Assembly: GCA_023525975.1 (NCBI GenBank)
Contig: CM042020.1
Coordinates: 10,804,001 to 10,868,000 of the forward strand
Reading direction: 5' to 3'
Source: Smallanthus sonchifolius
Lineage: Eukaryota; Streptophyta; Magnoliopsida; Asterales; Asteraceae
Length of the DNA: 64,000 nt
Shown: positions 55,368-64,000 of the stretch, in pieces
How the letters are laid out: each line of letters starts with the position of its first letter
Position numbering within the stretch: the first letter of the stretch is position 1
Translations under genes and position numbers: made by a program
Notes under the pieces: generated by a model
The model's database searches: none
What the model saw: the letters and a program-made list of their open reading frames with translations, nothing else
What the model was told of the DNA's origin: nothing

Positions 55368-55890
55368 GAAGGGGATGTAGAAACTGAAATAGCCGATGAT
55401 AAACACAGCGGTGGTAGAGAAGAAAACAGGCCAGTAACAGATGAGATCGAGGGTGTAATGACAAGGGATGTAGTAGTAAACGTGGATCCCGTATCACCAG
55501 ACAGTTGTCGTGTTACTGTTGTGGATTTGGAGGCCTCACCGTCTGAGTATTTGGAAAGGACAAGCGTTGATAGCAGTAATCGGAGATTTTTGGGGAAAAA
55601 GAAAAGTGGCGGTGGTAGTGGTTCTGGAAGGGATTGGTGGTAGAAATAGGAAAATTGTGGCGGCGAATCAGGGATAGTGAAAGATTATGTAATGGAGTGG
55701 ATTGGATGCAAGAAGATAAAGAGATCGAAGAAAGATTGGCTCACTACTACCGATCCATTCTCGTCGGAGCGTGTACTCGTTGAACTAGAAAAAGGAAGGA
55801 GTCAGTGTTAAGAAAAAATACGGGGTTGGTTGGTCGATAGAAGGTGGTGGTGGGTTGGTGGTCTGATGAAGAAAAAGATGGAATTAGGGG
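55368..55890 (+). pseudogene. Possible captured fragment of a receptor-like kinase gene
   Basis: Two broken frames. The first (55362-55643) has an acidic N-terminal stretch and ends in a basic Gly/Ser run plus RDWW. The second, near 55675-55740, reads IVKDYVMEWIGCKKIKRSKK. KDYVxEWIG together with a W-rich linker recalls the variable insert of some plant receptor-like kinases (At2g45590/At1g80870 type), but I see no kinase catalytic motif, so the match is tentative. No element ends were found around it. Confidence 0.3.
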
Positions 55891-55893
55891 TAT

Positions 55894-57200
55894 ATAAGTA
55901 ATTTCACACAAAAACTAACAGAAAAGTTAACAGAGTTAAGGACCAGGGACAGAAAGTGTTAAAACATCAAACGCCTAGATCAAATGTGCTACAGGTGGAC
56001 GAAGCCTGATGTTTTGTTCAAATCCCTAGGGAAGAAAACTACAGTTTACGTTTGATATATTAAATACACTCCTCTACAATCCATAAATTATATTTCACCG
56101 TCTTTTCTTTATATCCTTCTATTCTTCCTAAATTTTATAATAGTATGTTTTTCTCTCGTCTCTCTCATGTTCACCTTAAGTCACTAAAAGTGAAGGGGGC
56201 ATTCCAAATTGAACCAAATAAACAAAAATAAAGTCACCAATGAAGGAATTGCACCTCGTTTTTTGAAAAATGAACCCAAATTGTAAGCGACACTCCAAAA
56301 ATGAACCATAATTCCATCAAAACCCCGAGCGTTCAAAAAATGGACCATTGCATTCGGTATCAAGCTCGGTTTCACCATCCAAAATCTCCATCTAAAATGC
56401 CATCCAAAATTTATATTGCGGCCGGTGACCAAGATGAACCCGAAGGTGCCCCCTTATACCCTAATGCATCTTTGTCATAGGGTGCAAATAACACAATCAT
56501 CAATGATTAACCAACCACCTTTGTATTTTTAGTTTCTTGAAACAAATAAAAATAATAATCAAGTTTGCCTTATTTGTTTAAAAATTTTCAAAATATAAGT
56601 AATATTGTTTTCTATATACGTCAACTACATGATAAAACTATTTCACTAAAAAAATAATATTTACAATTTATAGTTTCGTGTGTAAAATTTTTGAAATATA
56701 AAACATCTCTCGGATTAATCATGTTTTGTTTTCTTTCTATGTAAATGTAAAACAAATATAACATCGTTGTCTTTTTTGTTTTTCTTTTTTTGTAATACGA
56801 TGAATAAGGCCTAAAGCAGATGAGATTCTTCGGAGTGTGTGATGTGTCCTCTGCTTAGAGTGAAGGGGGCGTACTCGGTAAAAGCATGGGGGTACCCACG
56901 GGTACATCGCCGCCGACCTACTACCCGATACAATTTGGGGACTTTTGCGGGTATAAGTACCCGAATGGAAATCAAACAAAAAAAACGGCTATAATGCCGT
57001 TGGGCATTAAATATAAAAAAAAAAACTTTTTTTACCATTATAAATACCATACAACTAAACAATATTTTTCATACCAAAAAAATTTCTTGCATTTCTTTTT
57101 CTACTCAGTATACACTATAATGGATCGCGAATTGTTGATTCCTCCTGAATTATCCGGTGACTACGAGTTGCTATTTCCTCACGATAGTGGGTCTAGTCTA
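55894..57200. repeat. 1.3-kb duplicated block, left copy
   Basis: Matches 62655-63946 in direct orientation from the word ATAAGTAATTTCACAC onwards, by eye a few per cent divergent with small indels. It includes a common GGACCAGGGAC...GTTAAAACATCAAACG repeat, a stretch rich in AAATGAACC words, the TATA-like ATTATAAATACC (57036-57047) and the start of the transposase ORF at 57120. Confidence 0.9.
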
Positions 57201-57432
57201 CAATTTTTGATGAATATTGTCGCCCAAGCCGAACAAGAAGACACGGCAACCTCTAAAAAAAGATATGTGACACGTGATCGTAAACAAGCCATTGAAAATC
57301 TAATGAACGATTATTTCATCTACGAAAATCCAAAATTTGATGAAGGTACGTTTCGTGAAAGATTTCGAATGTCAAAACGTTTATTTTTAAAAATTGTTAC
57401 GGATATAGAATCAAAATTTGAATGGTTCCAAG
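57120..57432 (+). pseudogene. PIF/Harbinger-type transposase N-terminus, interrupted by G5
   Basis: The ATG at 57120 follows a TATA-like box by about 75 bases; the longer frame back to 56886 has no supporting similarity, so I prefer the inner start. About 104 residues remain. MDRELLIPPELSGDYELLF is followed by a Lys/Arg patch, then NDYFIYENPKFDEGTFRERF and RMSKRLFLKIVTDIE, the pattern of plant Harbinger-type (HARBI1/ALP1-like) transposases just before the catalytic DDE domain. At 57433 the LTR of G5 cuts it. Domesticated relatives exist, so an active, mobile source is not implied. Confidence 0.7.
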
Positions 57433-59104
57433 TGTCACACCCCGCCCCAGGCACCCCTGGACGTGTGCGACCACGATTGGCATCATAATTGAAATTTGAT
57501 TTCAGAATTTTTATAATTACAGCGGAAGTATTTTTCAAAGGGATCGTTTCAACATTCTTTCAACCTCAAGGGTTGTATTTGTAAATATCAAAACTTAGTT
57601 TTGTTTTTTGAACGGCAACACCTAAATATTCTAGAATAATTGGGTTTCCTAGAAGGAACCCCCCAACTGAGTAAACCCACTGAACTGGCCACAGTCCCCT
57701 TTTTTGCTGTGGCCAGGATTCGAACCCAAGACCTCCACTATGGGAAGTCTTGGGGCTATCATTGCACCAAATGGCCAATGGTATCAAAACTTAATTGAAA
57801 GACAAAAGTTTTATATTTACTTTATAAACATAGGGATTTAAATACCCTTTTTATTTTGATTACAAAACAGCGTTTGAAATCAAATACATTTATAGCCATT
57901 GGAAATAGTACTACCCAGGGTTGATCAATCCCCTGGTTCTATCCCCCTTTTCTTTTCTTTAGGATTTTTACACACGAGGCCTGAGAATCCAACGTGTAAG
58001 TCTATCCTTTCATAGGTCAGAACTGATGTCTGCCTCTCACATTCGGGTCAGATCTGATGTCTGCCCATACCCCTTTCTTATTTCAGTTTATTCTTTTCCT
58101 GAAAATATTTTGAAAATAAAACGTTAGCGCGAGCGCCGGTGAATACAATTATCTTGAAATTTAAAATCATTTGGCACAAACAAGTATTAATTTCATAATC
58201 ACAACTTTATGTTCAATCCATACATTCAGCAGGCCCGTCCTGTTCCATCGCACCACAGTATACACTTGCGTCATGTCTTATAACAGTGGACAGGTTTGCC
58301 TCCGAAGTTATTATAAGACAAGCACCAGCCGTAATCCGGGAATTTCACCCGAGACCCGTGTATACCTTGCAAGTTTTACGCATACCTATGACATGAATGA
58401 TTTGTTCGTAGAAGAACGTTGAGCATTATTCCCTTAACCTTTATTTAGCCATTTTCGTAAATAAAATGTTTGACACAAGTTTTCGGAGATATAAAGTATT
58501 CACCTTGATTATAGGAATGGGCCTCTAAGTTGAAAGCTTATAGGCTATCTTTTTAACCTGGTTTCTCTAGCGTACCAGCACTTCTACGAGCGTTTCTTGC
58601 ATAACCGGGCAATACGAAGAGCGGGAATCGAACCGGGATCGTCGGGAGTGAGCTAGATGGTCTCTGGAATAAGATATGGAAGAGAGAGTTGATGTTGGTG
58701 TGAAGAATGGGAATGAACTCGACCATCTATTTATAGGGCAAGTTCTGAGACCGTGACGGACCGTTACGGGTGGTGACGGTCCGTCACCTAGACTAGGGTT
58801 TACGAGTCATCAGACATGTGTCGCCCTCTGCTAAAATTGAGTCGTGACGGACCGTTACCAGGCGTGACGGTCCGTTATAGGGTTTCCACGCGTCAGATTT
58901 CAAATATGAGTCACTAGACACGTGGCGCTTCATCAGGGTTCGCGTGCCCAGCCCGTAACGGACCGTTACCATCCGTGACGGTCCGTTACCGTTGAATTTT
59001 CAAGGTTTATACTTTTTTATCCTTGATCTATAGGTTATTTATACTTATAGTGCCTGTGGTTTGTACCTTAGTCAAATCTTGGACATTTTTGTGGCAGGTG
59101 TTAC
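57433..59104 (-). repeat. 3' LTR of G5 (1672 bp)
   Basis: Starts TGTCACACCCCGCC and ends GCAGGTGTTACA on the plus strand. Minus-strand TATA box CTATAAATAG is at 58727-58736. Upstream of it in sense are three palindromes of the TGACGGACCGT...ACGGTCCGT type (58754-58786, 58845-58877, 58955-58989), with a CACGTG at 58918-58923. A SINE is nested at 57598-57781. Confidence 0.88.
57598..57781 (-). mobile_element. tRNA-derived SINE, family 1, nested in the G5 LTR
   Basis: Minus orientation with B box GGTTCGAATCC (near 57716-57726) and the family body. A 12-bp direct repeat TATCAAAACTTA (57586-57597 and 57782-57793) flanks it. Confidence 0.88.
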
Positions 59105-59118
59105 ATCCTCCCCAACTT
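59105..59118 (-). promoter_or_regulatory. Polypurine tract of G5
   Basis: The minus strand reads AAGTTGGGGAGGA directly before the LTR start TGTAACACC. Confidence 0.75.
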
Positions 59119-59139
59119 GTTTTAATCTTGTCCTCGAGA

Positions 59140-60410
59140 TCATTCGAACAAGTGAGGATATTTCTTTTTCATTTCAGACTCCAGTTCCCACGTGTACTCA
59201 GGACCCCGTCTGGAGTTCCATTTTACTTTCACAATTACCAATTTCTTTCTTTTCAATCTCTTTTTATGTCTGTCCCCGATTTGCAGAGGTTGCTCCACGA
59301 ATCTTAATTTTTCATCTACCTCTACATCTTGTAGGGGCATTACCAGAGATTCATCTGTCAAACACTTACGTAGATTTGACACATGGAATACATCGTGTAC
59401 TCCATTCATTTCTTCTGGTAATTCGAGTTGATAGGCCACAAGCCCAACTCTTTTCAAGATTTTGATTGGTCCTACGAATCTAGGACTTAATTTTCCTTTC
59501 TTTCCAAATCTTACAACGCCTTTCCATGGTGAAACTTTCAACAGAACATTATTACCGACGTTGAATTCTAACGATTTTCGTCTCTTATTAGCATAACTCT
59601 TTTGACGATCGCGAGCCGCTTTTAATCTATCTTTTATTTGAATAACTCTCTCAGTCGTTTCCAGGACTATTTCAGGTCCGGATAACTGATTTTCTCCTAT
59701 TTCGGACCAACAAATTGGAGTTCGACATTTACGACCGTATAAGGCTTCAAAAGGAGCGACCTGTATACTCGTATGATAGCTATTATTGTAGGATAATTCC
59801 ATTAAAGGTAAGTGGTCATCCCAACTTCCTCCAAGATCAATAACACAATCTCTTAACATGTCTTCAAGGGTTTTAATGGTAGGCAGTTCTAAGATTCAAT
59901 TTTGTACCTAGATCTTTCCGGAAACTTTGATAGAATCGAGAAGTAAATCTACTATCTCTATCTGACACAATAGATAGTGGCACACCATGTAATGATACGA
60001 TTTTATTAACGTACAATTGTGCCAGCTTATCCATGCTGAATATTTCTTTCATGGGAAGGAAATGAGCAGACTTAGTAAGTCTATCAACGAAAACCCAGAT
60101 TGTATCATTCCCACGACTGGTTCGGGGAAGTTTAGTAATGAAATCCATGGTTATCATTTCCTATTTCCAGGAATTTCAAGTTACTGTAACAAGCCAGACG
60201 GCTTTTGATGTTCAGCTTTAACTTGAGAACAGGTTAAACATTTTTGCAACATAGATAGTGATATGTTTCTTCATTCCTATCCACCAATAATTGGCTTTTA
60301 GGTTTTTGTACATTTTATCGCTTCCAGGATGCATGGAGTATTTGGATTTGTGGGCTTCTTCAAGAATTTCTTTACGTACGTTTCCATAGATAGGAACCCA
60401 AATTCCCAAA
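59140..60410 (-). pseudogene. G5 integrase with chromodomain
   Basis: Three open blocks in sense order: the zinc region (60218-60409, HKSKYSMHPGSDKMYKNLK), the core (59873-60157, MITMDFITKLPRTSRG, SIVSDRDSRFTSRFYQSF) and the C-terminal part (59140-59859, 239 aa). The HPQTDGQSERTI segment with the catalytic Glu is missing between the second and third blocks (deletion near 59860-59875). The third block has the GPFKILK-like FVGPIKILKRVGLVAYQLEL, VFHVSNLRKCL and a chromodomain end VKVKWNSRRGPEYTWELE with the conserved Trp. Chromodomains steer such elements to heterochromatin marks. Confidence 0.88.
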
Positions 60411-60419
60411 TTCTTTTAT

Positions 60420-61121
60420 TCATTCTAAGAATTCCATCATTACCTTGACCAATTGGTCGATCATTCCTCCCAATCCTTCCTTCTCAAGGTTGGGTTCTTG
60501 CAAAGCAAGTTTCTTAGATTCCTTAATACGAGTGATAAGATCGATTTGGAGATCGAGTCTTAAAGCACGAACTCGTTTAGGTTTCTCAAGTTCCTTTCTA
60601 CTCAAGGCGTCAGCTACAACATTAGCTTTGCCTTCATAATAATAGATTTCACAATCGTAATCATTTAGGACTTCCATCCAACGTCTTTGCCTCATATTCA
60701 GTTCTTTCTGACTGAATATGTACTTTAGGCTTTTATAATCAGTGAATACCGTAAATTTGACTCCATATAGATAGTGCCTCCATAATTTCAATGCGAAGAT
60801 TATGGCGCCCAATTCTAAATCACAAGTCGTATAATTCTTTTCATGAGTTTTCAATTGACGGGAAGCATAAGTAATAACTTTGCTTCCTTGCATTAACACA
60901 CAACCAAAGTCGGTGTGTGAAGCATCACAGTATACTGAAAAACCTTCGTTTCCATCTGGCAAGGCCAGTATGGGTGCTTGTGTTAGTTTCTGTTTCAGAG
61001 TTTCAAAAGCTTCAGATTGTTTAGGACCCCATTCATACTTAACTGACTTACGAGTCAGAGAAGTTAATGGTACAGCAATTCGGGAGAAGTCTTGGATGAA
61101 TCTTCGATAGTAACCAGCCAA
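60420..61121 (-). pseudogene. G5 RNase H
   Basis: A 233-aa open block. AGYYRRFIQDFSRIAVPLTS is the connection, then RNase H with VYCDASHTDFGCVLMQ (first Asp), CDLELGAIIFALKLWRHYLY (Glu), FTDYKSLKYIFSQKELNMRQ (second Asp) and VVADALSRKE (last Asp). All four acids are present, so this domain is intact. The segment 60487-60639 is duplicated at 62506-62658. Confidence 0.88.
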
Positions 61122-61934
61122 ACCGAGGAAACTACGGATTTCGGTTGGAGATTTTGGGATTTCCCATTTGGATATAGCCTCAATTTTAACCGGGTTAACT
61201 TGGATACCATCAGTGTTAATGACATGACCAAGGAATTAAACTTCTGATAACCAGAACTCGCATTTTCAGAATTTAGCATAAAGCTTTTCAATTCTCAAAA
61301 GTTCAAGCAAAATTTTCAAATGATTAGCACGATCTTCCTTACTTTTGGAATAAATAAGGATATCGTCAATGAATACGTTAAGGAAATTGTCCAAGTAAGG
61401 TTTGCAAACTCGATTCATCATATCCATGAAAGTTGCTGGTGCATTAGTAAGGCCGAACGACATTACCGTGAACTCATAATGACCATACCGAATTCTAAAG
61501 GCAGTTTTGGGAATATCTTCTTCCTGGACTTTCAATTGATGATAGTCAGAACGAAGATCGATTTTTGAAAAGCATCAAGCTCCCTGTAGTTGATCAAAGA
61601 TATCATCGATTCTGGGGAGTGGATAACGGTTCTTAATCGTGACTTTATTCAGTTCACGATAGTCGATACACATGTGCATCGAACTGTCTTTCTTTTTAAC
61701 GAACAAGACCGGAGCTCCCCAAGGCGACGAGCTTGGTCTTATGAATCCTTTTTTAAGCAATTCATCCAACTGTTTCTTTAATTCTGCCATCTTCGTTAGA
61801 GCTAATCTGTACGGGGCTTTGGCAATTGGTGCCGTACCGGGTACTAGATTAATTCTGAATTCCACTTCTCTTTCGGGTAGAATTCCAGGCAGTTCATCGG
61901 GAAAAACATCAGGAAATTCAGCTACAACCGGCAC
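61122..61934 (-). pseudogene. G5 reverse transcriptase
   Basis: Blocks 61575-61934 (LPGILPEREVEFRINLVPG, RPSSSPWGAPVLFVKKKDS, CIDYRELNKVT), 61266-61535 (KTAFRIRYGHYEFTV, FGLTNAPATFMDMMN, catalytic FIDDILIYS) and 61122-61265 (thumb). Small frameshifts or stops near 61265 and 61570 separate the blocks. The catalytic DD is intact, unlike in G4. Confidence 0.87.
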
Positions 61935-62505
61935 ATCCTCGATCTTCTTTCTAGTGTCGGTGGTTACAGATACGAGGTATGCTAAGCATCCTTTTCGTAA
62001 GTATTTGTAGCTTTTAACATGGAAATTATTCCAACAGAGTTGGATAATTTATCGCCATGTTTAGTCAAGATATTGTCTTTTGAACGAAGTTGTATAGCTT
62101 TATTATCACACAGGATACGGGCTTGGTTAGAGGCTAACCAATCCATTCCTGGGACAATGTCAAAACCTGCCAAAGTCATTGGCAACAGTTGTGCAGGAAT
62201 AACATGTCCTGATAGTGTGATATTACAATCGTTTAGAATTTTAGAGATTTAGACTAGGTCACCGTTGGCAGTCTCTACCCGTATTTCTTGTCTAATTTAG
62301 CTAGAGTTTTATTTAACAGTCTACAGAATCTATGATCTATAAAACTTTGGTTTGCACCAGAGTTAAACAAAACTCGAGCGTAAATATCATTGACAAGAAA
62401 TGTACCCGTAATGATATCGGGCATACCTGCTGCTTCATGAGTATGGAGAACGAATGCTCACGCATTCCTCTTTACTCCATCTGCTGGTTTTGGACCAGTC
62501 CCATC
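61935..62505 (-). pseudogene. G5 aspartic protease region
   Basis: 61982-62185 encodes PMTLAGFDIVPGMDWLASNQ. The active-site region upstream (62186-62400) is broken by stops but reads VLFNSGANQSFIDHRF, with Asn in place of the catalytic Asp. Upstream of 62505 the sequence switches to the duplicated RNase H segment. Confidence 0.75.
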
Positions 62506-62658
62506 AGGTTGGGTTCTTGCAAAGCAAGTTTCTTAGATTCCTTAATACGAGTGATAAGATCGATTTGGAGATCGAGTCTTAAAGCACGAACTCGTTTAGG
62601 TTTCTCAAGTTCCTTTCTACTCAAGGCGTCAGCTACAACATTAGCTTTGCCTTCATAA
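62506..62658 (-). repeat. Exact 153-bp duplication of G5 RNase H sequence
   Basis: Identical by eye to 60487-60639 in the same orientation, encoding VADALSRKELEKPKRVRALR. It joins protease sequence on the left and the second copy of the 1.3-kb block on the right, sharing the bases ATAA at the right junction. Confidence 0.92.
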
Positions 62659-63946
62659 GTAATTTCACACAAAAACTAACAGAAAAGTTAACGGAGTTAA
62701 GGACCAGGGACGGAAAGTGTTAAAACATCAAACGTCGGGGATCAAATGTGCTACGGGTGGACGAAGCCTGATATTTTGTTCAAACCCCATGGACGAAAAC
62801 TACAGTTTACGTTTGATATATTAAATACACTCCTCTACAATCCATAAATTATATTTCACCGTCTTTTCTTTATATCCTTCTCTTCTTCCTAAATTTTATA
62901 ATAGTATGTTTTTCTCCCGTCTCTCTCATGTTCACCTTAAGTCACTAAAAGTGAAGGGGGCACTCCAAATTGAACCAAATGAACAAAAATAAAGTCACCA
63001 ATGAAGGAATTGCCATTTTTAGAAAAATGAACCCAAATTGTAAGCGGCACTCCAAAAATGAACCATAATTCCATCAAAACCCCGAGCAGTCAAAAAATGA
63101 ACCATTGTATTCGGTATCAAGCTCGGTTTCACCGTCCAAAATCTCCATCTAAAATGCCATCCAAAATTGATTGCGGCCGGTGACCAAGATGAACCCGAAG
63201 GTGCCCCTTATACCCTAATACATCTTTGTCATAGGGTGCAAATAACACAATCATCAATGATTAACCAACCACCTTTGTATTTTTAGTTTCTTGAAATAAA
63301 TAAAAATAATAATCAAGTTTGCCTTATTTGTTTAAAAAATTTCAAAATATAAGTATTATTGTTTTCTATATACGTCAACTAAATGATAAAACTATTTCAC
63401 TAAAAAATAATATTTACAATTTATAGTTTCGTGTATAAAAATTTTGAAATATAAAACATCTCTCAGATTATTCATGTTTTGTTTTCTTTCTACGTAAATG
63501 TAAAACAAATATAACATCGTTGTCTTTTTTGTTTTTCTTTTTTTATAATACGATGAATATGGCCTAAAGTAGGTGAGATTCTTGAGGTGTGTGATGTGTC
63601 CTCTGCTTAGAAAGAAGGGGGTGTACTCGGTAAACGCATGGGGTACCCATGGGTACATCGCTGCCGATCTACTACCCGATACATTTTGGGGACTTTTGCG
63701 GGTATAAGTACCCGAATGGAAATCAAACAAAAAAAACGGCTAGAATGTAGTTGGGCATTAAATATAAAAAAAATTTACCATTATAAATACCATACAACTA
63801 AACAATATTTTTAATACCAAAAAAATTTCTTTCATCTCGTTTTCTACTCAATATACACTATAATGGATCGCGAATTGTTGATTCATTATAAATCATCCGG
63901 TGACTGCGAGTTGCTATTTACTCACGATAGCGGGTCTAATCTCTAA
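62655..63946. repeat. 1.3-kb duplicated block, right copy
   Basis: Direct repeat of 55894-57200 with scattered substitutions and small indels. It includes the same TATA-like box (ATTATAAATACC) and the start of the transposase ORF. Similarity fades after about 63946. Confidence 0.9.
63863..63946 (+). pseudogene. Second copy of the Harbinger-type transposase start, with early stop
   Basis: Opens MDRELLIHYKSSGDCELLF like the 57120 copy but reaches a TAA after 27 codons, so it cannot make the protein. The window ends 54 bases later in sequence that no longer matches. Confidence 0.75.
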
Positions 63947-64000
63947 TTTGATATCGTTAAAATCTAAATCCTAAAAGCTAAGATGGTAGAGTTCGACGAG

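Larger units (their letters stand above)
57433..62505 (-). mobile_element. Ty3/gypsy element G5 (minus strand), 5' end lost
   Basis: Minus-strand order: protease (partial), RT, RNase H, integrase with chromodomain, PPT and 3' LTR (57433-59104). Gag, leader and 5' LTR are absent: at 62505 the protease region joins a duplicated RNase H segment (62506-62658). Same family as G4 in opposite orientation. The 3' LTR end interrupts the Harbinger-type ORF. Confidence 0.9.

Noticed and set aside
56886..57119. Upstream extension of the Harbinger-type ORF to an ATG at 56886
   Set aside because: The extension contains the TATA-like box and low-complexity Lys/Phe sequence; the inner ATG at 57120 is shared by both copies and starts the recognisable protein.
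57566..57787. 73-aa minus-strand open frame (similar peptides near 40796-41094 and 43212-43397)
   Set aside because: Translations of the family 1 SINE, which is Pol III-type and non-coding.

Overview
This window is repeat-dominated nuclear DNA of a flowering plant. The evidence is plant-type LTR retrotransposons primed by initiator-Met tRNA, a 5S-bearing Cassandra element, tRNA-derived SINEs and one plant-specific DUF1645 gene. The large Sirevirus-like copia element with an extra ORF and the chromodomain-type gypsy elements fit a dicot. Asteraceae is my guess from general resemblance and is not proven.

Layout, left to right. 1-19384: a minus-strand Ty3/gypsy element (G1) cut by the left window edge. 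A nearly intact 12.8-kb Ty1/copia Sirevirus-type element (3828-16619; LTRs 552 bp; target duplication GGAAC) sits inside its pre-gag ORF. 19558-23656: a decayed minus-strand copia element split by a small non-autonomous LTR element (21801-23473; target duplication GAAAC). 25520-35760: a second minus-strand gypsy element (G2). A very young Cassandra TRIM (30608-31315; target duplication GTGCT) interrupts its gag, and a 2.3-kb foreign LTR lies in its leader. 35761-37090: a gypsy fragment (G3). 37091-46044: AT-rich intergenic DNA with small elements: a CACTA end, three SINEs, a palindrome array with a 104-bp hairpin, a Mutator-type foldback MITE (9-bp target duplication) and a hAT-type MITE (8-bp target duplication).

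46045-46866 is the only convincing host gene, an intact single-exon DUF1645 protein gene with its own TATA box. 48241-50634 is an LTR remnant. Two copies of one gypsy family follow in opposite orientation: G4 (+, 50636-55367) and G5 (-, 57433-62507). Between them lie a possible receptor-kinase fragment and a 1.3-kb block carrying the start of a PIF/Harbinger-type transposase. That block recurs at 62655-63946, next to an exact 153-bp duplication of G5 sequence.

The most interesting signal is a recurring design. Several unrelated LTR families here carry arrays of short CpG-containing palindromes, different in sequence in each family, in the LTR and, where a TATA box can be seen, just upstream of it. 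In the Sirevirus-like element the same boxes (core TCGAAACTA/TAGTTTCGA) recur in the gag leader and upstream of the extra ORF, where a TATA-like site and splice-site-like sequences suggest a second, internal promoter. No CRISPR array, operon or ordinary tRNA/rRNA gene was found.
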